DNA of 64,000 nucleotides from CAIWHR01 sp963809965. Lineage in GTDB: Bacteria > Pseudomonadota > Gammaproteobacteria > Burkholderiales > Casimicrobiaceae. The position numbers and the translations under genes are program-made. The stretch lies in contig CAWELU010000038.1 of assembly GCA_963809965.1 (NCBI GenBank), forward strand, positions 337,797-401,796. Direction: 5' to 3'. This document shows positions 38,473-47,967 of the stretch, piece after piece. Numbering within the stretch: the first letter of the stretch is position 1; the number at the start of each line of letters is the position of its first letter. The notes under the pieces are model-generated. The model searched no databases, was not told the origin of the DNA, and saw nothing but the letters and a program-made list of their open reading frames with translations.

Positions 38473-39680
38473 TCGACCGCCGCCGATTCGCGCAGGAACA
38501 GCGCCTGCAGGTCGTTCAGGAACCGTCGTCCCAGTTGAGTGGGCCTGATCATCGTCGGATCGTGCTCGAGGAGCCCCCGTGCTTCGGCTTGCGCCCGCTC
38601 GCGCCGCACGAGCGCGAGCGGAAAGCCGGTGCGCTCAACGAACAGCGCAGCGGGAACGCCATCGGACAGCCGGAGCGCGTTCAGCATGAACTCGAAGCCG
38701 ACATCGTCGCGCGCCACGATTGCATCCTCGATGAGCGGGGTACCGCTGCCGACCTGTTCCAGGTATTGCTTCGGCTGCTTGTAGCGCACCTGCCGAACGA
38801 TCCGGTCGGGAAACGACAGCTTCGAGTGCGCGCCTGCGCCGATCCCGAGGTAGTCGCCGAATTGCCAGTAATTCAGATTGTGCCGGCATTCGCGGCCCGG
38901 GTGCGAGTAGGCCGAGGTCTCGTAATGCCGATAGCCGGCCGCAGCGAGACGCGCGTGGACCACGTCCTCGATATCCGCGGCCGATTCCTCGTCCGGCAAG
39001 GGCGGCGGGTAGCGATGGAACAGCGTGTTGGGCTCGAGCGTCAACTGGTAGAAGGACAGATGCGGCGGCGCGAACGCCAGCGCGGCGGCGACGTCGGCTT
39101 CGGCTTCCTCCACCGTCTGTTGCGGCAGCGCGTACATCAGGTCGAAATTGACGTTGCCGAAGATCGTCAGCGCGGCCTCGGCCGCACGCCGCGCCTCGTC
39201 GGCATCGTGCACACGGCCGAGCGAGCGCAACGAGCGCGGATCGAAACTCTGGATACCGAGCGACAGGCGATTGACGCCGGCGCCGCGAAAATCCGCGAAC
39301 TTCGCGCGCTCGAACGTGCCGGGATTCGCCTCCAGCGTGATCTCGGCATCCGGGAGCAAGGGCACCCGCGCACGGATCCCGGCCAGCAGCCGGTCGATCG
39401 CCGCCGCCGAGAAGAGGCTCGGCGTGCCGCCGCCGATGAAGACGCTGACGATCTTGCGCCCCCAGATCGACGGCAACGCGAATTCGAGGTCGGCGAAGAG
39501 CGCGTCGATGTACGCATCCTCGGGCACCACCTCCCGCGCCTCGTGCGAGTTGAAATCGCAGTAGGGGCACTTCTTCAGGCACCAGGGAATGTGGACGTAC
39601 AGCGCGAGCGGGGGCAGCGTCGTGAAGCTCGGCCGGCCGGGATGCCTGGCATCGAGGATTTCGACCGCGCGTGTGGTCAT
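38469..39680 (-). CDS. hemW: Radical SAM haem chaperone HemW
   Basis: 403 residues. The radical SAM cluster motif C-x3-C-x2-C is in 'VHIPWCLKKCPYCDFNSH', 'SVFIGGGTPSLFSAAAIDRL' is the SAM-binding region, and 'NRLSLGIQSFDPRSLRSLGR' is typical. The C-terminal HemN-like domain contains 'GECRHNLNYWQFGDYLGIGA'-type sequence (here 'RECRHNLNYWQFGDYLGIG'). These proteins bind and deliver haem and are often misnamed coproporphyrinogen oxidase. The ATG overlaps the rdgB stop (ATGA). Intact. Confidence 0.92.
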   Translation of the reverse strand: MTTRAVEILDARHPGRPSFTTLPPLALYVHIPWCLKKCPYCDFNSHEAREVVPEDAYIDALFADLEFALPSIWGRKIVSVFIGGGTPSLFSAAAIDRLLAGIRARVPLLPDAEITLEANPGTFERAKFADFRGAGVNRLSLGIQSFDPRSLRSLGRVHDADEARRAAEAALTIFGNVNFDLMYALPQQTVEEAEADVAAALAFAPPHLSFYQLTLEPNTLFHRYPPPLPDEESAADIEDVVHARLAAAGYRHYETSAYSHPGRECRHNLNYWQFGDYLGIGAGAHSKLSFPDRIVRQVRYKQPKQYLEQVGSGTPLIEDAIVARDDVGFEFMLNALRLSDGVPAALFVERTGFPLALVRRERAQAEARGLLEHDPTMIRPTQLGRRFLNDLQALFLRESAAVE

Positions 39681-40280
39681 TGCGTACCCTCGTTCAGCCG
39701 CGCGATCAGCGCGCGGATCGCCTTCCCGCGATGCGACAGCTCGTTCTTCGTCTGCAGTGGAAGCTCGGCTCCGGTCAGACCGGTCGCTTCGTCGAGAAAG
39801 TGCGGATCGTACCCGAAGCCGCCGGCACCGCGGGGCGTGTCGATGACGCTGCCCTTCCACTTTCCTTCGACGACGATGGGCTCGGGATCGTCGGCCCGCC
39901 GCAAGAGCGCCAGGACACAGACGTAATGCGCGTGCCGGTCGGCGATTCCGGCCAGCTCGGCGATCAGCTTCGCGTTGTTGCGCGCGTCCGACCGGGGATC
40001 GCCCGCGTACCGCGCGCTCTGGACTCCCGGAGCGCCGCCGAGCGCGCGGACACACAGGCCCGAGTCGTCCGCGAGCGCTGGCAGCTTCGCGCAGCGCGCT
40101 CGCATGTCGCGCCTTGGCCAGCGCGTTTTCGATGAACGTGACGTGCGGTTCGTCGCCTTCCGGGATGCCGAGCTCCGCCTGCGCGATGACCTCGATCGCA
40201 AGCGGAGCGAGGAGGCGCCGGAATTCGCGCAGCTTGCCGGCGTTGTTCGACGCCAGGACGAGACGCCGCAGCGCGGTCAT
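39677..40280 (-). CDS. rdgB: XTP/dITP pyrophosphatase RdgB/HAM1 (one frameshift)
   Basis: About 201 residues. The N-terminus 'LRRLVLASNNAGKLREFRRL' and 'FIENALAKARHAS' are in one frame. 'LPALADDSGLCVRALGGAPG', 'VQSARYAG', 'GSVIDTPRGAGGFGYDPHF' and 'NELSHRGKAIRALIARL' are in the next, with one base extra near 40095. It hydrolyses non-canonical purine triphosphates (XTP, dITP) to protect DNA. The stop overlaps the hemW start, and rph lies 20 bases upstream. Confidence 0.92.
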
Positions 40281-40299
40281 TTCGGATCGACGCGCCACG

Positions 40300-41040
40300 T
40301 CAAACGCGCACCCCGACGTCCCCCTGAAGCGCCGCCTTCTGCGCCGCGATCAACTCGCGTATGCCGCGCCCGGCAAGCTCGACCAGCCGGTCCATCTCGT
40401 CGCGCGTGAACGGCGCACCCTCCGCCGTGCCTTGCACTTCGACGAAGCCGCCCGCGCCGGTCATTACGACATTCATGTCGGTGTCGCAGGCGGAGTCCTC
40501 CGCGTAATCGAGGTCGAGCACGGGCACACCGTCGACGACGCCCACCGACACCGCTGCCACGAAATCGGTGAGCGGCTCCCCGGCGATGAGCCCTTGCGCC
40601 TTGCACCAGGCGACGGCATCCGCGAGCGCGACATACGCCCCGGTGATCGACGCACAGCGCGTGCCGCCGTCGGCCTGCAGGACATCGCAATCGACGCGGA
40701 TGGTCCGCTCGCCGAGCGCTGCGAGGTCGGTGACCGCGCGCACCGAGCGCCCGATCAGCCGCTGGATCTCCTGCGTGCGCCCGGATTGCTTGCCTTCGGC
40801 CGCTTCGCGCCGTGTCCGCGTATTGGTCGCGCGCGGCAGCATCCCGTATTCCGCGGTAAGCCAGCCCTGCGCCTCGCCCTTGAGGAACGCGGGCACGCTC
40901 TCCTCGACACTGGCCGTGCACAGGACGATCGTGTCGCCGGCCTCGATCAGCACCGAGCCCTCGGCATGCCGGGTGTAGTGGCGCGTGATGCGCAGCCGGC
41001 GCAATTCCTCGGCGCGCCGGCCGGACGGTCGAGCACTCAT
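40300..41040 (-). CDS. rph: Ribonuclease PH
   Basis: 246 residues, normal length. 'LRITRHYTRHAEGSVLIEAG', 'AEYGMLPRATNTRTRREA', 'SGRTQEIQRLIGRSVRAVTD', 'IRVDCDVLQADGGTRCASIT' and 'LDLDYAEDSACDTDMNVVMT' are all present. It is a phosphorolytic 3' exonuclease trimming tRNA precursors. First gene of the rph-rdgB-hemW-chaC operon. The 207 bases before it (41041-41247), shared with a divergent glycosyltransferase gene, must hold its promoter, but I cannot point to a clear one. Intact. Confidence 0.95.
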   Translation of the reverse strand: MSARPSGRRAEELRRLRITRHYTRHAEGSVLIEAGDTIVLCTASVEESVPAFLKGEAQGWLTAEYGMLPRATNTRTRREAAEGKQSGRTQEIQRLIGRSVRAVTDLAALGERTIRVDCDVLQADGGTRCASITGAYVALADAVAWCKAQGLIAGEPLTDFVAAVSVGVVDGVPVLDLDYAEDSACDTDMNVVMTGAGGFVEVQGTAEGAPFTRDEMDRLVELAGRGIRELIAAQKAALQGDVGVRV

Positions 41041-41247
41041 CGCGGTACCTCGAATTGGTGTGTTGGGGTCGGGCTATTTTATCCTCGCAGCGCTCCCGGA
41101 CCGCGGATGCTGCGCGGACGGCTACCCCGCGGCGCTTCCCAACAATCCGGACTCCCCTCGAAGCGGTTTGCGTTGACAGGTGCTAAGCTGCCCCGCTCGA
41201 TACGTCGTGCGGTCGGATTTGGTATCCTCGCCAGACTGGAGCTTGAG

Positions 41248-42108
41248 ATGCCCCGAGTCCCTCGCCATGCCACGATCATCATTCCCACGCATGATCATGG
41301 CCTGACCCTCCGCTACCCGCTCGCAAGTCTCAAATACCAGACGCTGCACGAATTCGACGCCTTTGTTATCGGCGACGGCGTGCCGGAGTCGCTCAAGCCG
41401 GCGTTGCGTGAGCTCGTCGCCGAGGATGAGCGCTTTCGTTTCGTCGACCACCCCAAGCATGTCCGGCGTGGCGAACCGTACCGGCATGAGGTTCTGCGCA
41501 GCGCGGCGGACGGGATCGTGTGCTATCTCGCCGACCGCGACATCTGGCTGCCGGACCACCTCGAACAGATGTGGGATTTGCTCCAATCGGCGGACTACGC
41601 GCATTCGCTCCCGTTGCACGTCCTCCCGGACGGCAGTTATCGGGTTTTCCCCATCGATCTCGGCTTTGCAGGTTACCGATGGATGATGTGCGCGGTCAAA
41701 GACAACCGAATTCCGTTTTCCTGCTTTGCGCACAGTTTGGACGCATACAATCGTTTGCCGGAGGGCTGGGCCACCACGCCGGACAATTTGTGGACCGACC
41801 TGCACATGTTCCGCAAGTTTTTCGGCAACGAAGGCCTGCGGGGAACGAGCGGTCTGGCGCCGACCGCGGCGACTTTTCCGTCGCCGCCGCGCAAGGATTG
41901 GTCGGGCGAACAACGGCTGGCGGAATTGCAGACGTGGTGGCAACGTCTGGCGTCCGACGCGGGCAGGGCAGCGTTCGAACGGGATGTCCTGAAGGCGACC
42001 ATCCGCGCGCATCGCGAAGAGGCGGTGCGCCTGAGCCAGTATGCGCAGCAGCTTCAGCAGCAACTCAACCAGCGCCAGGGTGTCGCGGCCGGGCGCAGCG
42101 TGGCGTAA
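41248..42108 (+). CDS. Family 2 (GT-A) glycosyltransferase
   Basis: 286 residues. The GT2 N-terminus is 'ATIIIPTHDHGLTLRYPLAS' followed by 'FDAFVIGDGVPE', and the metal-binding position is in 'GIVCYLADRDIWLPDHLEQM' (D-R-D in place of the usual DxD). The C-terminal 60 residues are a charged helix rich in Gln. It probably transfers a sugar to a lipid-linked or protein acceptor. It is the first plus-strand gene of a small glycan group with the cupin gene 25 bases downstream. The acceptor is unknown. Intact. Confidence 0.78.
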   Translation: MPRVPRHATIIIPTHDHGLTLRYPLASLKYQTLHEFDAFVIGDGVPESLKPALRELVAEDERFRFVDHPKHVRRGEPYRHEVLRSAADGIVCYLADRDIWLPDHLEQMWDLLQSADYAHSLPLHVLPDGSYRVFPIDLGFAGYRWMMCAVKDNRIPFSCFAHSLDAYNRLPEGWATTPDNLWTDLHMFRKFFGNEGLRGTSGLAPTAATFPSPPRKDWSGEQRLAELQTWWQRLASDAGRAAFERDVLKATIRAHREEAVRLSQYAQQLQQQLNQRQGVAAGRSVA

Positions 42109-42133
42109 CCCGCGATCACGAACAGGACCAGGC

Positions 42134-42691
42134 ATGAAACAGGCATGGCAACTGCCGGGCTGTCGCAAGGACTCCCAGAGCATTACCCGAGACTGGCAAC
42201 CGACCAACCGGCCATTGATCGAAGGCGTCCAGGTCCGGGAGAGCCGCAACGTCATCAAGGGCAACGGCCATCTCACGGAGATGTACCGACGCGACTGGCT
42301 GGACAAGGACCAGGCGATCGATCAGGTATTCCAGGTCACGATCCATCCAGGTGGCTTGTCGGCCTGGCACGCGCATGGCATCAGCATGGATCGCCTGTTC
42401 GCCATCAGCGGCAGCTTGCTGATCGTCCTCTACGACGGCCGGCAGGACTCGCCCACCCATCGGCTCGTAAACGAGTTCCGTTGCGGGCTCGCGAGACCGA
42501 CCCTGATCGTGGTGCCGCCGGGCGTCTGGCACGGCGTCCACAACATCGGCCACGAACCGGCCGTTCTGATCAACATGGTGGACCGGGCCTACACCTATGA
42601 AGACCCGGACCACTGGCGCCTGCCGGCCGACACCCGGGAAATTCCCTACCGTTTCAGCAGCCTGAACGGCGCTACCGACGCGCTGGGCTGA
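42134..42691 (+). CDS. RmlC-like cupin, dTDP-4-dehydrorhamnose 3,5-epimerase family
   Basis: 185 residues. The pattern 'RLFAISGSLLIVLYDGRQDS' followed by 'THRLVNEFRCGLARPTLIVV' and 'PPGVWHGVHNIG' is that of RmlC-type sugar-nucleotide epimerases, with His at 'WHAHGISMD'. These epimerise C3 and C5 of 4-keto-6-deoxy sugars. RmlA, B and D partners are absent from the window, so it may act on a different sugar or be supplied from elsewhere. Same strand as the GT2 gene. Intact. Confidence 0.72.
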   Translation: MKQAWQLPGCRKDSQSITRDWQPTNRPLIEGVQVRESRNVIKGNGHLTEMYRRDWLDKDQAIDQVFQVTIHPGGLSAWHAHGISMDRLFAISGSLLIVLYDGRQDSPTHRLVNEFRCGLARPTLIVVPPGVWHGVHNIGHEPAVLINMVDRAYTYEDPDHWRLPADTREIPYRFSSLNGATDALG

Positions 42692-42743
42692 CGCGGCAAG
42701 AGTACAGAAAATTCCGCGTCGCGCCCGCCGACTCCCCCATTGC

Positions 42744-43712
42744 CTAGATCGCGTGCCGCAGGCGCCACCACTTCGCCGTTGCTGCGAGACCTACTTCCAA
42801 CGCATGTCGAGGATGCCAGCCGCTCGCGGTGGTGAACGATGCGGCGTCCACCTCCAGCGTGCGCGTGAGGCGCTCGACTGCGGCGTGCTTGCCGACGAGA
42901 CGTGCGCCGAGCCTTAGCGCAAAGACCGGGACGGCCCACATTCTTACCGGCTCGTCCAGAGCGACACCGATGGCTCGCGCCAGGTCGGGCACGGTGATAC
43001 TGTCGGTGTCGGCGACAAAGTGCGTGCCGGAGGGTGGAGGTGAGACATCGAGCGCGGTCGAGATCGCTTCGACCAGGTTGCCGACGTAGAGGATGCTGCG
43101 CCGACTGCGGATCGCTCCCAGCGGCAGCGTGCCGCCACCGGCGACCGCGTCGAAAAGTGCGAGGAAATTTCCCTTGACGCCGGGGCCGTACACGAGCGGC
43201 AGGCGAAGGATCAGCGGTGTGAGGCCGGTGCCGTCGCAGATGGCGATGAGCTCGCGCTCCGCGGCGAGCTTGCTCCGCGCATAGTCATCCTGCGGCGCGC
43301 ACGGGTCTTCGGGCCGCAACGGACGACCGGGAGTGCTTGTTTCGCCGACCACCTTTACCGTGCTCGCATACACAAAGCGCTCGAGGCCCGCACGTACGGC
43401 GGCATGCGCCACGCGCATTGTCGCGATGACGTTGGCGTGACGATACGGTGCAACGGGGTCCGGTGCACTCTCGTCGAGCACGTGCGCACGACCGGCGAGA
43501 TGGACGACCGCCACGGCGCCCGCCAGCGCGGCATCGAGGTCGGCCTGAGGCGCCGTTCCCAGATCGGCAACGACACGCTCGTTCGTCGATGCCGCGTGGT
43601 GCGCACGCCGCACAACTTCGCGCCAGGGCCGGCCGGTCGCCCGGAAATGCGCGCACAACGCGCGGCCGATGAAGCCATCGGCGCCAGTGACGACCACGAG
43701 GCCCGTGTTCAT
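42744..43712 (-). CDS. NAD-dependent sugar-nucleotide epimerase/dehydratase
   Basis: 322 residues of the extended SDR group. 'VVVTGADGFIGRALCAHFRA' is the NAD site, 'FVYASTVKVVGETSTPGRPL' holds the Ser/Thr, and 'DDYARSKLAAERELIAI' holds Y-x-x-x-K. 'LRLPLVYGPGVKGNFLALFD' is typical of UDP-hexose 4-epimerase/reductase relatives acting in O-antigen synthesis. It starts 13 bases after the end of a glycosyltransferase gene on the same strand. The exact sugar cannot be predicted. Intact. Confidence 0.8.
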   Translation of the reverse strand: MNTGLVVVTGADGFIGRALCAHFRATGRPWREVVRRAHHAASTNERVVADLGTAPQADLDAALAGAVAVVHLAGRAHVLDESAPDPVAPYRHANVIATMRVAHAAVRAGLERFVYASTVKVVGETSTPGRPLRPEDPCAPQDDYARSKLAAERELIAICDGTGLTPLILRLPLVYGPGVKGNFLALFDAVAGGGTLPLGAIRSRRSILYVGNLVEAISTALDVSPPPSGTHFVADTDSITVPDLARAIGVALDEPVRMWAVPVFALRLGARLVGKHAAVERLTRTLEVDAASFTTASGWHPRHALEVGLAATAKWWRLRHAI

Positions 43713-43725
43713 GCCCGATCTTTCG

Positions 43726-44601
43726 TCAGAACCAGCGCCAGCCGTGCTTGTTGTAGAAGCGCACACCGCTTTTCACGAACCAGGCGATGTGCTTCATCCC
43801 TTTGCGCGCGGCGCCGCCACCGTGATGAATCGCGCGGAACGACGGCAGATAGGCGGTCCCGCAGACCTTGTTGAGCCGCACACTCCAGTCGAAATCCTCG
43901 AAATACAGAAAGAACTTCGGGTCGAAGCCGCCGGTGGCGTCGATCGCCTTGCGTCGCGCCAGCACACAACACCCCGACATGACCGGGATGCCCAATACCG
44001 GCCGCTCGCTCGCGGAGTCGATCCAGTCACGGAGCTCATAGTGCTCGAGCCGCCGCCGGAACATCCGCCGGACGAACCGCGGCGCAAAGCCGCGCAGGAA
44101 CAGGTCGAGAATCGCGGGGTAGCGCTTGCACAGGTAATCAGGAGTGCCGTCGGGCCGGGTCACGGCCGGCGCGGCGACGCCCACGTCCGGATGCACGTCG
44201 AGCCAGCGAATCGCATTGGCCAGCGCGTCGCTCGCGAGCTCGACATCCGGGTTCAGTACCAGCTGGTAGTCGGCGCCCGTGCCGTGCAGCATCAGATTGT
44301 GCGCCGTGCCGTAGCCGATATTCGCATGGCCGTGCAGGTAGGTGACCTGCACGCCGGAATCCGCGAAGCGCGACTGTCCCAGCCGGATCACCTCGTCCGC
44401 GACCTTGCGGTCCTCGCTGTTGTCGATCAGCGCCAGCGCGACGCTTTGCACCACACGATCCTCGCGCGCGGCGCCGATGGCGAGCGCGAGCTTGCGCAGA
44501 CAGCGCTCGAGCAGCACGCGATCGGGCCGGTAGGTGACGACGCTGACCGTCAGTGACGAGGGGAGCACGGCGAGGCGGGGGTCATGGCGGGGCTGCGGCA
44601 C
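43726..44601 (-). CDS. Family 2 glycosyltransferase, rhamnosyltransferase-like
   Basis: 291 residues. 'LTVSVVTYRPDRVLLERCLR' and 'YLHGHANIGYGTAHNLMLHG' form the nucleotide-sugar region. 'YQLVLNPDVELASDAL' has the DxE/DxD-like metal motif, and 'GFDPKFFLYFEDFDWSVRLN' is the E-D catalytic signature of WbbL-type rhamnosyltransferases. The C-terminal 'GMKHIAWFVKSGVRFYNKHG' is also family-like. It starts the minus-strand pair with the epimerase. Together with the plus-strand GT2 and RmlC-like genes it makes a four-gene glycan group. Intact. Confidence 0.85.
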   Translation of the reverse strand: MPQPRHDPRLAVLPSSLTVSVVTYRPDRVLLERCLRKLALAIGAAREDRVVQSVALALIDNSEDRKVADEVIRLGQSRFADSGVQVTYLHGHANIGYGTAHNLMLHGTGADYQLVLNPDVELASDALANAIRWLDVHPDVGVAAPAVTRPDGTPDYLCKRYPAILDLFLRGFAPRFVRRMFRRRLEHYELRDWIDSASERPVLGIPVMSGCCVLARRKAIDATGGFDPKFFLYFEDFDWSVRLNKVCGTAYLPSFRAIHHGGGAARKGMKHIAWFVKSGVRFYNKHGWRWF

Positions 44602-44745
44602 GCGCCGCTCGGGCCGCGCGAAAAGCGGCAGACCGCATCGTCTGGGAATCGCGCCATGGCGTCAATCGCCATCGCGCGACGTAGAATGACAACCCTTGGA
44701 ACCGGCGCGGTCCGTTCGCATCCTACCAACCGGACCTTCCATCCG

Positions 44746-45816
44746 ATGACCAATGTGCGATACGCCTCCGACGCGCTCGTCGCGTTTGCGACATCGCTCC
44801 TTGCACGAGCCGGTTTGGACGGCAACATGGCACGCGACATCGCCGACGTGCTTGTGACGGGCGACCTGCTCGGACACACGACGCATGGACTCGCGTTGCT
44901 CGCCCCGTATCTCGTCGAGATCGAAAAGGGCGGGATGACGAAAGCCGGTGAGCCGCTGGTCGTCAATCAGCGCCCCGCGGCGCAGGCGTGGGACGGCCGG
45001 CGATTGCCCGGGCCGTGGCTGACGCTTCGCGCCCTCGACACGGCGGCGGCGATGGCCGCCACCTGCGGCACCGGCACCGTCGTCATCCGGCGCTCACACC
45101 ACATTGCCTGTCTCGCGGCGTATCTGCTCCGCGCGACCGAGCGCGGCTTGATCGGGATCGTGCAGAGTTCGGACCCGGTCGTCGCGGCCGTCGTGCCGCA
45201 CGGCGGACTCACGCCGATCGTGACGCCCAATCCGATCGCCGCCGGGCTGCCCACGTCGGGCGACCCGATCCTGGTGGACATCTCGAGTTCCATCACCAGC
45301 ATGGGCTTTGCCCGGCAGGAGTTGAACGCCGGTCGAAAGCTGCCCGGGCCGTGGCTCATCGATCGCGACGGAAACGCGACCGACGACCCGGGCGCTCTCT
45401 TCGGTGAGCCCAAAGGCGCGTTGCTGCCGCTCGGCGGACTCGACGCCGGATACAAGGGATTCGGGCTCGCTCTTCTGATCGAGGCGCTAACCGCCGGGCT
45501 TTCCGGGTTCGGCCGTGCCGATCCGCCCGAGGGCTGGGGCGGCACCGTCTTCGTCCAAGTGATCGATCCCGAGGCCTTCGGCGGACTCGCGGCTTTCAAG
45601 CGGCAGATGGATCATCTCGTTGCTGCGAGTCATGCGTCAAAGCCGCGACCCGGCGTCGAGCGCGTGCGCGTGCCCGGCGAGGCCGGGATGCGCCGGCTGC
45701 GCGAGCAGCGCCTTGCCGGTGTCGCACTCTATCCGGCGATCATGCCGACGCTCGCGCCGTGGGCCGAAAAACTGGGCGTCCCAGCGCCGGTGGCGGCTGC
45801 TCGGACCCGTCCCTGA
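44746..45816 (+). CDS. Ldh-family NAD(P)-dependent dehydrogenase (malate/L-lactate/ureidoglycolate type)
   Basis: 356 residues from the ATG at 'MTNVRYASDALVAFATSLL'. The family is not the Rossmann lactate dehydrogenase. 'GDLLGHTTHGLALLAPYLVE', the catalytic His in 'VVIRRSHHIACLAAYL' and 'HGGLTPIVTPNPIAAGLPTS' are the usual blocks, with 'GYKGFGLALLIEALTAGLSG' near the end. Substrates in this family include malate, L-sulfolactate, 2,3-diketo-L-gulonate and ureidoglycolate, and sequence does not choose. It stands alone between the glycan group and prmC. Intact. Confidence 0.82.
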   Translation: MTNVRYASDALVAFATSLLARAGLDGNMARDIADVLVTGDLLGHTTHGLALLAPYLVEIEKGGMTKAGEPLVVNQRPAAQAWDGRRLPGPWLTLRALDTAAAMAATCGTGTVVIRRSHHIACLAAYLLRATERGLIGIVQSSDPVVAAVVPHGGLTPIVTPNPIAAGLPTSGDPILVDISSSITSMGFARQELNAGRKLPGPWLIDRDGNATDDPGALFGEPKGALLPLGGLDAGYKGFGLALLIEALTAGLSGFGRADPPEGWGGTVFVQVIDPEAFGGLAAFKRQMDHLVAASHASKPRPGVERVRVPGEAGMRRLREQRLAGVALYPAIMPTLAPWAEKLGVPAPVAAARTRP

Positions 45817-45865
45817 TCTTGCGCGTCAGCGAGGCAGTTGTCCCGATCGCACGCCCGAGGGCGCG

Positions 45866-46703
45866 TTAACGCGGCGTGCGCGCCGCGATGGCTCGCTCGA
45901 TGCCCGCAAGATCGCGGGCAAGTGCAATGTCCGACCACCCGGCCGCCGCCAGCAGCGCGCACAGCGCCGCCGCCTGGTCGTAGCCATGTTCGAGGGCGAG
46001 CGAGCCGCCCGCCACGAGGTGCTGTTGCGCGCCGGCGACGATGCGCGGCCCGAATTGCGGCCAGACCATCGCCGCCGGGAGACAACGCCACGGGAGGTTC
46101 GAAGCGTACATCGCCCTGCGCGAGGTGCGGGTCACCCGGCGCGATGTATGGCGGATTGCTCGCAATCAGGTCGAAACGCGTCCCTGGCCATACCGCGGCC
46201 ACGTTCTCGTACCAATCCGACTGCGCGAACTCGATGTTTGCGAGACCGAGGCGTTGCGCGTTGTCGCGGGCGATCGCGAGCGCCGCAGACGAGACGTCGG
46301 TCGCGAGCACCCGGGCACGCGGTCGTTCGCGGGCGATGGCCAGCGCAACCGCGCCGGAACCGGTTCCCAGATCGAGAACACTTGCCTCGCGATCATTCGG
46401 CAGCCGTACGAGTGCCAACTCGACCAGTGTTTCGGTCTCGGGTCGCGGTATCAGCACGGCCGGCGAAACTTGGAGCGGCATCCCCCAGAACTCACGGACG
46501 CCGGTAAGGTAGGCGACGGGTTCACCGGTCCGGCGCCGTGCCGCGAGCGCGGCGAAGGTTTCGGCGAACTCGCTGCCGAGCATGTCGTCGGCGTGCGCCG
46601 CGACCCATGTGCGATCCCTGCCCATGACGTGCGCGAGCAGCACCTGGGCGTCGAGCGGAGCGAGGTCGCTCGCGGCAAGCACCCGACGGATCGTGATCGC
46701 CAT
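45866..46703 (-). CDS. prmC: Peptide chain release factor N5-glutamine methyltransferase (one frameshift)
   Basis: About 279 residues. It methylates the Gln of the GGQ motif of release factors, and its substrate RF1 is the gene just upstream. The N-terminal domain 'LDAQVLLAHVMGRDRTWVAA' and 'EFWGMPLQVSPAVLIPRPET' are clear. The SAM site is 'ASVLDLGTGSGAVALAIARE' and the N-P-P-Y motif is in 'LIASNPPYIAPGD'. The frame shifts near 46050, and the end is 'LARDLAGIERAIAARTPR'. I use the ATG giving 'MAITIRRVLAAS'. A TTG at 46748 with a strong GGGGAGG site, overlapping the prfA stop, is an alternative. Confidence 0.9.
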
Positions 46704-46744
46704 CGTGTCGATTGCAGGGACGGCGGCACCTCCCGCCGGGTGGG

Positions 46745-47830
46745 TCAAGCTTCCTCCCCAGCAAGCGCCGCCAACTGCTCGGCCTGATGCTCCTGCGCCA
46801 GCGCGGTCGTCAGTTCGTCGAGATCGCCATCCATGATCGCGTCGATCCGGTAGAGCGTCAGGTTGATCCGGTGGTCGGTGACGCGGCCCTGCGGAAAGTT
46901 GTACGTGCGGATGCGCTCGCTGCGATCGCCGCTGCCGACGAGGCTCTTGCGCATCGACGCCTCCTTTTGCTGCCGTTCCTGACGCTCGCGATCGAGCAGC
47001 CGTGACGCGAGCACCGCCATCGCCTGCGCGCGGTTGCGGTGCTGCGAGCGGTCATCCTGGCATTCGACGACGAGGCCCGACGGCAGATGGGTGATCCGGA
47101 CCGCCGAATCCGTCTTGTTGACGTGCTGTCCGCCCGCTCCCGACGCGCGGAAGGTATCGATGCGGATGTCCGCCGGGCTGATCGTGATGTCGGCAATCGG
47201 GTCGGCTTCGGGGATCACCGCGACGGTGCACGCGGAGGTGTGGATGCGACCCTGCGCCTCGGTTTCCGGGACGCGCTGGACACGATGGCCGCCGGACTCG
47301 AACTTGAGTTTCGAATACGCACCCTGGCCGACGATGCGCACGATCATTTCCTTGTACCCGCCAAGCTCGGACGGCGATGCGGACACGATCTCCACCTGCC
47401 AGCGGTTGCGCTCGGCAAAACGCGTGTACATCCGGAACAGCGCGCCCGCGAAGAGCGCGGATTCGTCGCCGCCGGTTCCGGCGCGGATTTCGACGAACAC
47501 ATTGCGCTCGTCGTTCGGGTCGGCCGGCAGCAACATCCGTTGCAGGTCCGCTTCGAGCGTGCGGATCCTCGCGGTCGCGGCGACCCGCTCCTCGTCGGCA
47601 AAGGCTTTCATGGCCGGATCATGGGCCATCTCGTCCGCAGCGGCGACATCGCCAATTGCCGCGAGATATTCGCGGAAGCGCGCGACGACCGGCTCGATGC
47701 CCGCGCGCTCCTTCGTAAGCGCGCGGTAACGGTCCATGTCTCGGACCGAATCAGCCGACGACAGTGTGACGTCGAGCTCGATCAACCGGCGAGCGAGCGC
47801 TTCGAGCTTGTTGTGGAGCGAAGACTTCAT
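46745..47830 (-). CDS. prfA: Peptide chain release factor 1
   Basis: 361 residues, normal length. The catalytic GGQ is in 'FRASGAGGQHVNKTDSAVRI', 'VPETEAQGRIHTSACTVAV' is the stop-codon reading domain, and 'FEIRAGTGGDE'-like sequence ('VFVEIRAGTGGDESALFAGA') is present. It terminates translation at UAA and UAG. It lies between hemA (137 bases upstream) and prmC, the standard proteobacterial order. Intact. Confidence 0.96.
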   Translation of the reverse strand: MKSSLHNKLEALARRLIELDVTLSSADSVRDMDRYRALTKERAGIEPVVARFREYLAAIGDVAAADEMAHDPAMKAFADEERVAATARIRTLEADLQRMLLPADPNDERNVFVEIRAGTGGDESALFAGALFRMYTRFAERNRWQVEIVSASPSELGGYKEMIVRIVGQGAYSKLKFESGGHRVQRVPETEAQGRIHTSACTVAVIPEADPIADITISPADIRIDTFRASGAGGQHVNKTDSAVRITHLPSGLVVECQDDRSQHRNRAQAMAVLASRLLDRERQERQQKEASMRKSLVGSGDRSERIRTYNFPQGRVTDHRINLTLYRIDAIMDGDLDELTTALAQEHQAEQLAALAGEEA

Positions 47831-47967
47831 CAGGGAACCCTTGTTGGCTTCCGGCTGACGCCGGGGCCCTGCAGCCGATCCTGCGCGAAAGCGGGGGCCG
47901 TGGACGAGCTTTCAGGCAGGGTCGAAAGACCCGGCCGGAACTGGATGCACGGGGGCACCGAGCAGCG

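Noticed and set aside
41173..41201. Promoter for the GT2 gene with a TTGACA at 41173
   Set aside because: The -35 is perfect but no acceptable -10 is present at 16-19 bases, so it is not called.
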